A DNA stretch of 64,000 nucleotides from Micromussa lordhowensis (taxonomy: Eukaryota; Cnidaria; Anthozoa; Scleractinia; Lobophylliidae), in contig OZ026605.1 in NCBI GenBank assembly GCA_964020085.1, forward strand, positions 279,701-343,700, given 5' to 3'. Under the pieces are notes generated by a model that did not search any database, was not told where the DNA came from, and saw nothing but the letters and a program-made list of their open reading frames with translations. Position numbers and translations under genes: made by a program. Shown in pieces: positions 1 to 12,318 of this stretch (position 1 is its first letter; each line of letters starts with the position of its first letter).

Positions 1-274
1 TCGAACGAACTCAGACATTTTTTTTTTGGCAGTTTCTTTGGGTTTTACTCGTTGCAAGAGAGAGAAACGAGTGGCGGAGTACCTTATACTCTTCACTCCT
101 CTCTTGTCTCCTTCCCTCGTTTCTCTCTCGCGCCAACGGAACACCAATCAGAAACCGCCAGTGACGTAATTTAACATTTTATGGAATATATGCGTACATT
201 TGTTTCTGCTCTTCTAGAAAATTAGGAGCTAATCCCCTAAAATGATTTACTCGGTCTAGTCTATACACGTTTGA
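1..274. other. Sequence beyond the 3' end of gene A
   Basis: Contains the presumed 3' UTR of gene A at its right side. I see no other gene. The stretch around 30-130 has short self-complementary pieces of the kind found in mini-transposons, but no clear borders. Confidence 0.4.
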
Positions 275-313
275 TTATAATCTTGTGTCCTCTTTTGCGC
301 GGTCCGGGTCGTT
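275..313 (-). CDS. Terminal exon 15 of gene A, ending in a PDZ-ligand-like DTRL
   Basis: A pyrimidine-rich acceptor (CTGTTTTAG) is followed by 13 codons that end DTRL and TAA. The entry phase (0) fits the donor AAG|GTAGAT at 1026-1028 in exon 14. The intron sequence just before the acceptor matches the intron before exon 15 of gene B almost base for base, so the two exons are homologous. Vertebrate SLC5A8 is known to end in a class I PDZ ligand (TRL). Without this exon the frame would run on to a stop at 806 and give an unlikely tail of about 70 residues. Confidence 0.8.
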   Translation of the reverse strand, partial: NDPDRAKEDTRL

Positions 314-3300
314 CTAAAACAGATCAGGACAGGAACAAAATTATGATAAAAAATACAGAGTGAAAGCAATCACGAAGTCGCTTATGACTTGTACTAGAAA
401 GAAAGATCTTTTACAGCATTTTTCATCATATGAATACAACAGAGTGAGATGAATTTTGTCACACGTTCGCTCGGTAACCGAAATGTTTTCAATACGAGCA
501 TGATCATTTCTAAGCCAGATTTCCACCGCTCTAGATCAAATCGTGCGCATGTAAGAATTTTCACTTTGGTAGAACCAGCTTTCTCATCCCAGAAGCCAAG
601 ATCCTTAGCTTTTCGTCAGCACCAAGAATAACTAACTGACCAGTTACTATTCGTTAAGCATGTATGTGGCGCTATAGCGGACTTCCATGTTGGCAACGGT
701 CATGCAGATATATCACAGTTTGTAATTGATGGTGCGCACCAAAAGGTTATTATATCACTGAAACACTCCTTTCATTATACGCATAAATCAAAATTTAAAT
801 TCAACCTAATGAGACCTTGCATACCAGGCTAGCCCTGCTTCGTGTCTTAACAGAACATTGTAAGAGTGGAATAATATTAGGGGTGAAGGTAACATGCTGA
901 CGAAATGAAAACGTGCTGCCCCTCTCCTCGTAAAACTGAAACTGCCAAGAGTGGTAAGACAGGTCTCGACTAGCTCTAGTGTACTGGTCAAAATTGTTGG
1001 ACATTTCAGTAAATTCATTGTATCTACCTTCATCTCCAATTCATCTTCAACAGCGAGATCGTTTTCTTCGTCCCAATGGAATTTGTGACCCGGCAAAAAT
1101 CCACGTAGCCAAGCCTTAATCGGGAACAGCAATTTAGGATCCACCTCCTTGAGTCGATCTTCTTTGGTTTCTTTAGTGAGAGACAAAAGAAGCGCATAAA
1201 ATTTCATAAACTAACAATTTGTTCAGGGGCCTATTGGATTAAGATGACGCGTAAGTATTATTCGAACACAAAAGGTTATCGTTACGAAAAAAAGCTTAAG
1301 ATGCATCTTAATTTGGCCCGGAGAGCTTCGTAAATTGAGCCCTGCAAGCTTACTTCAAAGCACACCACAAAGAGAAGAAAAATTCTGTAAGAGTGTTCCA
1401 GAGTAGTCGAAGTATTGGGTTTAGGTGGAAAGAGGCAGCGATCTCTCCCCCTCTCTCCCTTCCCCTGATGGTTCGGCCGAGAGGATCATGCCTTGTAAGG
1501 TCTCAGGGGCCGAAAAATCAGCTGCCCCGTTTCTGTAAGCAAGAAAACATCTATCGTTTTGAAGAACTTCTGAATCCATCCCCGAAATTTGTGGACGAAG
1601 CATTTAAGCTAGCTAGCTGAAGATAATCACCAAGAGCAAAACTTCCGATCACTGCGAAAATCACTGTTGCACCAAAGGACAAGCCAGAAAGCCACAGATA
1701 CGACAAGCTGTAGAGGTCAGCTATTGGTGTACTGCAAAACAAAATCAGGTGGGTCAGATGATGTGACTTAGGGTACCGAAAATCAGTAATTTTGGTCTAA
1801 AATAGGGTAAGGGTCAAACTAAACCCGCCCATGCACCCCCCTACCAAATATTTAAGTCGCCTCCCCCCTCCATTGAGCGGTAATTCACCTCTGCTTCGTA
1901 CTCGGGATTCACAGTTTGCCGTTTACCGTTGTGTTCTGAGTGTTTTTCGGCAAGACCTCACTAATAACACACAGTGTGTCTTCAATGTGTACGGTGAATG
2001 CTTGGATGCCAGGTAATTTTCGAGGTGATATAGTAAACGTGTTGAGTGTAAAATGCGATTAAAGAAGATCCCATATTTGTCACTCCAACGTTACCATGGT
2101 ACACCATATGAAATAACTGGGGCACCGACATGCTTCTTGATACGTGCTCGATTTGCCTTGGATTTGACACTTAGGGTTTGACACTTAAATTAAAACTTCA
2201 CTTATATTGAGGTTGGACGCAGGTTGCATATTACAGAGTCTGTCTTTTACCTTGTGTGTGGCTTGTAGGAGTTCCTAATCAATCCGTCTCCATACTTGGC
2301 CATAATCTCCGCTGACTGATTAAAGTTCACTGACTGGTTGTTGCATGCCAAGGAGATATTTGCTGCGCAGGCTTGCGCATCCAGATAGAACGAGCATTCT
2401 CTGACCGAGCGGACTGCTGGGTTCGTATCAGGAGGATAGAAAAGAGAGCCAAAGAAAACCCACGTAGAAAACGAAACCCCCGCAAAGAATCCAATATAGG
2501 CACCCTACGTGGAATGACATAACACAGCACTGGTATTCACATCCAAATTTATTTCTTGCCATTTTAGAACTAGAGAGGATGTAACAAAAAAACATCGAGA
2601 GGAAGGTAAAATTTCAGTAGACGCAATTCGGTGGCATGAAAATTAGATTCGGAAAAGAAAGGATCAGATCTGGCTATCCATATATATTAGGTTAACCAGC
2701 TACCTTCAGGTTTATGCCAGAAAATCCGATCCAGAATGCGTAATTTGACTTCAGAGGCATTCACAGTACCTAGTGTTGCAGTGCTGGGAAGCGTGGAGTA
2801 TATGTTTCATTTTTTACAATCCGCACAAGGATAGAAATTTTCAGCCTGGTTTCTCAATCCAGCTACTGAAACCTTCTCCATGTAACCAACAATTTCATTT
2901 CAAGAGGATTTGTTTCTAAAATCGAGGCAGCGATCACCTTCCCTCCCCCCTCAAACCCTTAGCTGGGCTGAAATTGGCCATGTTATCACCCCCTAATATG
3001 ATATATCTTCAAGTAAATAATCCCTGGTACCTTTGAGTTTATCCTTCGTACAAACATTGCGAGAGTACACACAGCTAGCAGAGCTCCACCGATGATTCCA
3101 TTTATGCTGTAGGTAAGCTGATAAAAGAAGCGTAATATGTTGTAAAATACTGAGCTCCGAGATTCGAACTGAGAGTCTAAGATGTCGTTCTCTTTATTGA
3201 AGTGAGTCTTATCCAAGCGATTGACGTTTAGGATTAATCGGCTCTGGTAAAACTGGAATCTTCTAAAAGCAATAGACCACTCTTCCTATGGGTTTACCGG

Positions 3301-6300
3301 CGCAATAAACCACGCGGGATGTTGGGAGAACCGTAATAAAAGCTTGTAAATCACGAGCCGTTAGGCGAGTGATTTAGAAGCTTTTATTACGGTTCTCCCA
3401 ACATCCCGCGTGGTTTATTGCGCCGGTAAACCCATAGGAAGAGTGGTCTATTGCTTTTATAAAATAACTACGGAAAACGTTTGTCAAAGAGAGGAAAATT
3501 TATTGTACTTTCGTGATCAAGTTGCTTATTCTCATCAAAATCAATCAATCACAGCGACTTAAAGAATGAAAACAGGAACTCAGCGCCGGACATAAAATCT
3601 GCAGACAGAAACCACTTCACGCTAAAAAACATTTAAAGATAGGAAAGGAAAAGGTTATCGGTGAAAGGCAGAAAGTATCTTAATTAATTCAAAAGTATTT
3701 TGACGGGAAAATGCACTGATTTGCATGTAGGCGGAATCGGTCATCACGAAAGCAAAAGACTGTACGGACAGTTTGCAAGTAGGTGTACTGAAGCAGTTTC
3801 CAGCTCCTTACCTGTAACACCATTATACCAGTGTACTTCACAGCAAATGCTCCAGCCATGACTATCCCACCAAATACAACCGCTGACGGAGCAAAACACA
3901 TGACTAGCAGTCGAATTATGATTACTAATGTTTGAGTATATCCCATCATTTTTTTCCGGCCTCTGTGATATGTTAACTTATATGTATAAATAATAGTCAA
4001 GTAACAATCAGTTAAAAACTTGCAAATGAACCACCTGTCAGGTCATATTTAAACTGCGGTTGTAGATGAAAGTAAAGAATCATGATGATCTTTGCAGTAA
4101 ATTTTCCAACTTAAGCAATTGGAAAGAAGAAGCCTGAAAAAAATCAGGGCTCCAACGGGATTCGAACCCGTGATCTTCGCGATACCGGTGCGATGCTCTA
4201 CCAACTGAGCTATGAAGCCACACATTGGGAGCGAGGTCAATTAATTGAGTTCTTATCTTCCCGTGAGGAGTGAAATGATGTCAATTTGTCATTTTTTTTA
4301 TTTCGTTAAAAAGTAAAACTTTTAAGCCTTTCGATTTAAAAATGGTGATAAAGAATACCGGCTTACAAAGGATTTTACTGATTTTGGCGGCCTCTGAGTC
4401 AGTCAGTGTCATCTTCTTCTTAATGATATCCTCCAGTGCCACTAGAGACATGGAATTCAGAGCTGATGATGTAGTACTGTAAGACAAATATGTATGATCT
4501 GTGGTTAGTTATCATAATCAATGTCTGGTACCACACTAGTATCCTGGCCTATATCTAAGTAAAACTGAAATTGTAGGGTTGAAGAAGTATTGTCGCAGTT
4601 TAATTTGTTTCCTCTCAGTTTGCTTCACTCAACAGCCTAGGTAAGATTGCACCCTGCAAAAGAGGACTTAACGATATCAGAAGGTGCAGCCAAAAGCTTC
4701 TATGGATAATGCAGTACGTAGTGTATAATGGTATGTTTGATTGATTGATATTTACACGCGCAAAACTATATGGATTGCTCACGCGGTCTCTTGGAGCGAG
4801 CCAACCTCGTTGCCAGGCTCTCTCTCCACTAACTCCCTTTGTCGTTGGGAGAAAGACCCTGGCTGCGGCAAACTTTTCCACCGGGGTAGAGTCAACAAAT
4901 AATTTTTGTCGATCTCAACTGAAGCGAAAGAAAGGCGATCGGTGGCCATCGTTATATTAAACCTTTAAGTCTTTTAAGCTTCAAACAGAACAAACGAAAT
5001 ATAATCAGGCGTATTGACGTATCACTCTGATTTCAATTCCAGCCAGTAACTGTTTCGCTGTTTTGATTCAGATTGCTTGAGTTAACCTCACGGCACATTG
5101 TTCGTTGAATTTGGGAGTCTTGGATAGCTGGTTTTCAGGTGAGAAGAAAACCGGAATACGATACGAAATAAAACCCTCGGAGCAAGACGAGAACCAAGAA
5201 AAAGCTCAACTCAAACATGGCCCCTACCCAGAGAGAGGCGAGCGCTATCACCACCTCGCCCTCCCCCTAAGACATTAAGATTAAGATTGTACCTGAGGGC
5301 AGCGCCGTAAACACAGGCGGTAAACAATCCTGGCAAGCCTTTCAAATGTCCGAGTTTGTTGATGACGAAGTACGGGAGAACCCGAGCAAGTAATTCACAC
5401 ATAGCCCCTACCCAGAGAGAGGCGAGCGCTACTACCACCTCACCATAACAAGCTGCCCTCCCCCCTCCCCCTAAGACGTTAAGATTAAGATTGTACCTGA
5501 GGGCAGCGCCGTAGACACAGGCGGTAAACAATCCTGGCAAGCCTTTCAAATGTCCAAGTTTGTTGATGACGAAGTACGGGAGAACCTGAGCAAGTAATTC
5601 ACACTTAATAAATGATCATATTTTTACATTCTCAAAAGTTATCTGTTTGTCTTCTTGAGCAGGCAGGTGATGAGAATATAAAATAATCAGTCATACTGTC
5701 TGTCGTATTACTGGATTCTCACGAGTGACATTAAAAGAGATACAAGGCAGTCAGCCATAAGAAGCATTAGTACTCTATATGGAAGTCAGCTCAATTACTA
5801 CTCTGTGAGCTGCAGTTAATTCTGAATATTCCCTCTCATATCCAGCGCGGTCGCATAGCTGCGAAGTTATTTTTTAACTTGCATAGCGCGGTCCGCGGTC
5901 CTATAGCTACAAAGTCTTTATTCCTTTTGATCTTATTTTCGACTAAAAAGTGGTTAATGTTAATGCGTAAAATACGACAAAATCCACGGAGGTAGCCAGG
6001 GATACATGAAGATTTTTGCGACAAATTAAGTCTCATTTTGAAAGCAATGATGTATAATTAAGCAATCACTAAGTTCGGTTTTTCATGATAGCCAGGATAA
6101 ACAAGGTGTCGAAAAAGGTTTTCAGCCGACTTTCAGCCTTAACCTTTGCCTTTGACTGATTTCTTGATTATTGTAGATATCACGAAAAAACAATCAAAAA
6201 TCCAATAATTGTTTATCACAAGGCAACACGCAAGTTGAACCAAATCCTGCGTTATAATTGACTACCGACCGAGTGAGATAGATATGTCTTGCCTCTGTCT

Positions 6301-9300
6301 CGATATTATTATTTTCTTCTTTATGAAAGATAAAAATACTTTATTGACGAAGCTGGCCCGCTCAAGATGGCTGGAACTTTGTTGGGTCTTTTTTGTGTGT
6401 TTATGGACCTGACTAATATCCATACATCTTGATCTCAAACTTGGTCAATAACTCCTATATCTTTAAACAGGGACTGTGAATCTACAGCACTTTCACCTGG
6501 TCTGCTCTGGTGATCTTTTTTTGTGCTATAAGATCACAATCGGCGTACGTGGCAAATATCACCATTCCGTCCAGCGCGCAAATAGTTACCACGAGAAACA
6601 GGCCTGGGATGTTCAACCAAAGCGTTCTGTGAAACATGAAAAAAGGAGAACCTTAACATTAACATAAAACTCATGTTACTTGAACTCCGTGAGGACTTAA
6701 ACTGTATTTACCCTCCTTCTTGGGACGGGGAAGGGGGATCTGGGGAGGAGATGAAGAATCGAAAATCTTGATTCCAGTCTTAATTTTTCTTGTTTCACCG
6801 TCGTCTGTGCAACGGCTGCCAAAAGCGCAGACGGTCTGTCTAGACATCTAGTACATCTTCTAGAGTGACACGTCAGGCTTTTTCTTGAGTAATGAACGTA
6901 CAATTTTTGCTTTCTCCAATGTAATTTTGTACATCCTTCCAATGGTATCAACCTCAAGTGACAATGAACACTTCATGACTAGCGTGAAACATTATTACAC
7001 TAGAGAGAAATGTTTGCCTTTTTTGAGAAAGTTTATTTAACTGCTGACCTTCTGGCATCTCTGAGCGTCTTTACTGCAAGATACCGCTGGACATAAATCT
7101 GAGCGATAGCCCAGATCGGAAGTGCACTGAGAGCCCCTCCTATGGTAATTGTCCAAAATGTGTTGCGAACCCGCGGGTCTGGGTTAAAGCTGAAGAAAGA
7201 AAGAGTGAAACGTTACCAATAAACATACGACAAAGAGAACTTTTTGATATGTGGTTTACTATATATTCGACCAGAAGCTTGTGTGATACGCTTCTGATTT
7301 AACAAATAGATTCCCTGATTGCGTGCGTCTGTCCAGTAATTCATCACAGATGACGTGTGGTAAGAACACACAAAGAGGTAGCCGAATGTGCGATCACTGA
7401 TATTCTACTCTATTTTGACTTCTTCTCATTTTTGATGTCTTCCTTTCCAAGAAGGCTGGCATTCAATCTCGAGTCAGTTAGCTAATTTGTTCGCAGTATT
7501 TCGCGATGGAGCAGTTGCTGGGAAACTATATATGTATAGAACCAATCTCGAATAGGTATATACAATAAAAACAATCTGAAAAAGTCAGCTGCCAGACGTT
7601 TTCACCCTGATATCACATTCTAGTGCAAGCGTACCTCAATATAAATCCTCTTTCAAGTTTTATAACTTCAGTGCACTCATGTTAGTAGCAACTTCTAACT
7701 AAACTAAAGCATTATTATTAGATTCTTATGAATTAACATTCGGGTTTTACTTTTAGAAGTTATTCGTATGCTCACGACAGTGCCCCCTTTCAGCCGGAGC
7801 TCGTTACTGTTTGAGTAGTTTATACCTACTCGAAAAACTTAATTCTTCCGTGCTTCTCATTTATCTCCCAGACTTCCCTCAGACTGCCAACTTTTACTAC
7901 TCCGCCGACAGCTATAATGACGAGACCTGCCAAGATAATCACCGACTGAAACACGTCTGTCCACACCACAGCTTTTAAGCCACCCTGAAGAATAAACAAT
8001 CGAGATTCCACTTGGATTCCATATATCACCGAGGGTACTTCTTTGGAGGAGTTAGCATGCTCGTATATAAAGCTCAGGTGTAAATTGCAGATTGTGGTTT
8101 TAGTTAAGGTGTTTTAGTCCCAGAACGGACTCCTTTATAAAAAGGACGGGCATGCTCATCAGAAATTTGGAAAAAAAAACCTAACGAGCTACAATGATCC
8201 TGTTTTGTGGGCGCGGTTTGAAATGTTTTCACCCTTAATAAGAGCTTCCAATTCTAAAACAACACATTGTTTCATGTCATATTTTCTGGTTCAATACGCT
8301 AAAGGGTACCGCAAAATCTCCTGCTGTGGACCTTTTGAGACTGAACACTCTAAGAGATACCAAAACTACTTTTTTTAATCCCTAAAAGGTATGACGAACA
8401 CCCCCCGTTCTTTTTTTAATTGGGAGTCCCCTCGGGGTCTTCAAGTCAGCTGACGGTCAGAATTTTCAGACCATTTCAATCTCAGTTATTAGTTCACTAG
8501 TAAACTACATCCAAATCCTACTTTCAGTCTTGTCGCATACGACAAGAATCTGCAGTAGTTTAAATTCATGAATGGGGTACGCACCCGCTGGATACCTTTT
8601 GCCTCCTGGTCCTGGAGCAAAACTTTACGACATGAAAGCACTAGCTAAATGAACATCTCTTATACGTACCAGAGATGTATAAAACACACACACAGCTCCA
8701 GTGGTCAGGATAGAAACTGTCAGAGGGATGCCTGCAACTGTAGTTAAAAAACAAGCAAGTTAGTTGCATACCAGTAAAAAAGCGAGAAGATATTACTTTC
8801 AAATGCGGCAAGTAGACGTAACTACAAGGGAATAAAGTCTAGTTAAAGGAGTTTAAGCATTGTTAAGAGCAGAAAACAGTCCAAAGGCACAGTAAAATGT
8901 TGCAGAAATAACAGAAACTACCTACAACCATCTTCATGTATACCGGCTGGGTCAGAAGAGAGGCGCTGTGAGAATTTTGCCCAAGTGACCTATCAAAGAG
9001 CTCAAAACAAGATCAGTGAGCCGGCTTGCATCTCTTGACTAGCTCTAGTCTGTCCACAGACCCTCTAGTTTGTCTTGAGTTCGTTGAGATCGCAAGCTTA
9101 TCAAAATATGATTTCTTCATTCTTTTGCCTTTTTACGCCCGCTCGTGTGCTCTAACAAAATATAACTGGTAACAAAAAAATGAACGTCTTTGAACAGAGT
9201 AGAAGACTAGCTCCTGACCGACACTAGCCACCACGGCTAACTTCAAAAGCATTCCCTACCCAAACAGATTATTTAACGATGTTTTTTGTTGTTCGGTAAT

Positions 9301-9624
9301 TTGTTCTCCCATTAACCTTCACTTACCAGTTTCCAATGCCAGCGATGGAGCGAACAACGCCACGAACAGGTACAGAGTCTGTAAGAATGAAAAACTGAGT
9401 TGTGCAGACATTATATGCCACATAAGAGGGATTTCTTCATAACACACTAATATAAGAAAACTATATTTCGCCAGTAACATACTTTCTTCCAAATTGAACT
9501 ACGATGTTGCTATATCACCTGTTATGAATCTGTCCACAAATTACAAAATGAAGATTAAAAACTTAACGACCAAAACAAATAATTCATATATCTTATTAGA
9601 CGTTTTCGTGTGTAGTATCACTGG

Positions 9625-9660
<36 letters not shown>

Positions 9661-11552
9661 GTAGGGCGAGTGAAAATACAAACAACGAGTAAAACTTCTC
9701 AGCGATACTACACATCAAAACGTCTTAAAAGAGGTTTATTATCCAACGATTTCTTTCCCCAAAATTCTAACTTGCCAAGTTTTTTAAGCTTTACGCGGCC
9801 GGTAGGAATGAGACGAGTACAAATATCGTAAGATATTTGTACAGTTTTGTAGAGTAATATCGTAAGATATATCGTAAGATATTTGTACTCGTTTCGCGTG
9901 TTATTCATTAATACTCTACGAAGCAGAGTTGGATAACAAAGGTCAGATACTTACCGCTGCAATTATGAAGGAAAAGCAGCCCACCATTCGCATACCAGGA
10001 GAAAAACGTCTTTCAAGGTACTAGAGATGAAGAAAGAGATAAAGCAGGTAAAGTTAGGCAGCAAAGTGCTAAAGGAACATTCGAATTTTGATTATTATGT
10101 GAAGATGAACCAAATCCTTACCTAAAATAAAACCCTTGGTTAATAGATCGACTGAATGTTTACATTGATAATAAGACAAACACATCTACATATCCTCGTG
10201 GTTGCAGTCGGCATAAATGACCTCTGGAGGCGAAATACTTTCGATACAACATGTCCAATTTAAGTAAACACTATTAATTTGTGTTTTTTTCTAGTAAAAT
10301 ATTTATATTCAGCTGATTTAGAAAAAAATATTTGGATTCAAAACTAACTTTAAAACTTTTCATGCCCGGAAACTGGGTCAGTTATTTTAAAGCTGCAATT
10401 TCAGGATTAAAAACTCAAAAAGTAGGCCTGGTAAACAATTTTTTCGTGTTCAGCACATGATTTTCATCTAAAAAAGAGTGCTTACCAATTTTTCTTCGAG
10501 CTTGCCGACAGAAGCTTAAAACAGCAGGCTTTCTCGGAATTATTCCCAGTCTATAAAAAGTACTGAAGCATTTACTGAAGTCACGAATCTGACCTCCTTT
10601 TGAGCAACTCGCCTCTGCACATCTATTACGCTTGCGGAAATTCTGCTGAAATAACTTAGGGGTCAAATAATAGCGCGCTTGGGGGGAATTTTTTGGGAAA
10701 AAATGAAATAATTCGTGTAAATGTTTTTTTTTTTATTTTTTTTCGAATTCCAGATTTTGGAGCAAATTTAGGTATCCCCTTGCCAAACGCCATCTCATAT
10801 GCCGAGCCTAACTTGTGCATAAGTACGTAAGTTTATACGGCAAACAAGTTTAAGTTTCGTAGGGTCTGTCCGGCATTATCCGGCGGTGGAGCGGCGGCTG
10901 AATTCATACGCCGTTCTGTAGATCTGGGCGGGCTGAACGTCTTGGAGAACGTAAAAGCTAATTACACACGCTAAGATATCGGCACAGCACTTGATATTTT
11001 GGTAACCGTAGAAACAATAAGAAAGTTTTTTTCCCTACTGGGCATGATTTCAATGTATCGGTACCTCTAGCATCTGTTCTTTTTTTCCGGAAAACGGTTG
11101 AATATTTGTTTGTCGTCGACTATGATTGTTTCCGTGCTGTTACAGTGTTTGGCTATGTACTTTTGGCACCATGAAAAGTCAGTAATAGGGCCGAAAGACT
11201 AGCTTACCTCATTCACAGATGTGATCTTGATCCGTCTAAACATAGGAATATACACAGTGCTTACGGCTGTAAAAATCAAAATATAGCTGAAAATGATAAC
11301 ATAAAACTGGGTTCCATAAGTGTATATCTCGCCTGAAATGCCCAGTATAAATATCGCTGCGAGGTACGACACCAGTATAGATATCGCGACTGGCCAGTTT
11401 TTCATTTGTCGGTCTCCCAGAAAATATTCAGCAGTTGTCTTCTGCTTTCCTCCAGGTCCGCATCCGTACCATACTCCGATTAGCGCCGAGATCAGCAACA
11501 TCACAGAGAAAACGACATAGTCAACAGCACTGAATCGATCGTCGATGGCCAT
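275..11552 (-). CDS. Gene A: SLC5-family Na+-coupled solute symporter (SMCT/SMVT-like), 15 exons, 616 aa
   Basis: Predicted plasma-membrane sodium symporter with LeuT fold, probably for monocarboxylates or a vitamin. Exons in coding order: 11208-11552, 9955-10020, 9327-9378, 8670-8737, 7830-7984, 7049-7189, 6497-6626, 5497-5585, 4367-4476, 3812-3882, 3031-3117, 2251-2504, 1631-1731, 1028-1170, 275-313. They sum to 1851 nt in one frame, all with GT-AG borders; exon 13 has a weak GTGATT donor. Family hallmarks seen: DYVVFSVML first membrane helix, [67 protein letters not shown] and TSSALNSMSLVALED. The last holds the serine pair of the sodium site known from vSGLT. The loop in exon 12 has several cysteines and NxS sites. 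The C-terminus is DTRL. Oddities: LGISGE replaces the LGxPxE of its sisters, and a dead second exon 8 lies in the next intron. Closest relative is gene B. Substrate is unknown. Confidence 0.92.
3264..3459. mobile_element. Near-perfect 91-bp foldback element (hairpin mini-transposon)
   Basis: Left arm 3264-3354 and right arm 3369-3459 are reverse complements with a single mismatch, around a 14-nt loop. There is no coding capacity. The outer end (AAAGCAATAGACCACTC) resembles the ends of the element at 18751-19106, so both belong to one TIR family. It lies in intron 10 of gene A. Confidence 0.85.
4050..4219 (-). mobile_element. tRNA-derived SINE with an intact tRNA head
   Basis: The tRNA-like head (4148-4219) is followed on the minus strand by about 100 bp of non-tRNA body and no gene. 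From memory, this same head-plus-body unit recurs across coral genomes, where it is often mistranslated as a short protein containing FIAQLVEHRTGIA. It lies in intron 9 of gene A. Confidence 0.6.
4148..4219 (-). tRNA. tRNA-Thr(GGT)-like cloverleaf at the head of a SINE
   Basis: 72 nt fold as a full cloverleaf with a 7-bp acceptor stem (one G-U), a D arm with box A TAGCTCAGTTGG, an anticodon arm and a T arm with box B GGTTCGAATCC. The loop reads CCGGTAT, giving anticodon GGT. Position 33 is C rather than the usual U and one anticodon-stem pair is mismatched, so a SINE origin is more likely than a working tRNA. Confidence 0.5.
4735..4905. repeat. Possible mini-transposon with short inverted motifs
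   Basis: The unit carries CCAGGCTCTCTCTCC and, further on, GGGAGAAAGACCCTGG as imperfect inverted motifs. From memory this pair recurs in coral intergenic DNA. Borders are not clear. It lies in intron 8 of gene A. Confidence 0.3.
5217..5604 (-). repeat. Tandem duplication of exon 8 of gene A, second copy non-functional
   Basis: The working exon 8 is 5497-5585. A second copy with flanks lies at 5293-5381, offset 204 bp, with a 20-bp indel between the units. The two 89-nt exons differ at two bases, both synonymous. The donor of the second copy is intact, but its acceptor has changed from CAG to CGG, so it can no longer be spliced in. Because 89 nt is not a multiple of three, using both copies would break the frame, which explains tolerance of the loss. 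Confidence 0.9.
8125..8441. mobile_element. Inverted-end repeat element, copy 1 (sister at 47761-48076)
   Basis: Shares with 47761-48076 a run of blocks in the same order: AAAAGGACGGG, AAATTTGGAA, GATCCTGTTTTGTGGGCG, GAGATACCAAAACT and a closing CCCCGGG-like end. It is non-coding, probably a mini-transposon, and lies in intron 4 of gene A. Confidence 0.55.
9598..9726. mobile_element. Foldback element in intron 2 of gene A
   Basis: The ends GACGTTTTCGTGTGTAGTAT and its imperfect reverse complement near 9700-9726 enclose an inner palindrome around GAGCCCGTAGGGCGAG. It has no coding capacity. Confidence 0.65.
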
Positions 11553-12275
11553 ACCTTCGATTAAACACCATCGACCAAAGCTAGACCATTGATTATAGCT
11601 AAAACCCTTTGAAGTTGTAGGCGGAAATATTTTTTGGACTTAAGGCATTCGATTCCAGGCTATCCTGACAGCCCCTCCTGGTCATCAGTGTCCAATTGGA
11701 TCCAATTAAATTGCATCATCTTCCAGTCGTAAATCCCATACTCCTATTCGCCTCACGTTACAGAAACCGGGATAAGCCTCCGGCCCGATATGATGGACCA
11801 CTTAGCTCGTATGCAGACTTTTATTCGGTCTGGTTCGTATATTGTTACAACTCAATCTCAGATACTTCTGTTCTTGATTTCGATTGTACAACTTTAACCG
11901 TTTTACCGGAAATCGTTTGATTTAGGCGCTTTAGTATTCTTATGTGTAATAAAGGCTGTCTACTTTGGAAAGCAAACTTCTATTTTTCCTTAAAAAGCCC
12001 TTCCACATAAGCATACCAGAACTAAATTGAGACCATCAAAAATAAAGATTGATAAAAATTAAAGCTCGGAATTTACATAAGAAGCTTTTTAGCGTTTAGT
12101 AAATTATACGACAGTAGACAAGAGAAAACATTTTTTTATTATTGTTATTATATGATCTCATAATTACTTAATAAATCTAATAACAATCCAGTAGCATCTT
12201 GAAGTAAACTCTACTGTGTGTGTGATAGTTGACGAGGGCGCAGCATCGGGAGCGTATAATCTAATTATAATAATC

Positions 12276-12318
<43 letters not shown>

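Noticed and set aside
806..1027. Extended C-terminal tail of gene A after exon 14
   Set aside because: It is intron sequence read through: the aligned donor at 1028 and the homologous exon 15 in genes A and B explain the end better, and the tail has no counterpart in B or C. The same applies to 13291-13341 and 31677-31778.
5211..5549. 112-codon open frame joining two exon 8-like segments
   Set aside because: It runs through intron sequence between the two copies. It is a by-product of the tandem duplication, not a gene.
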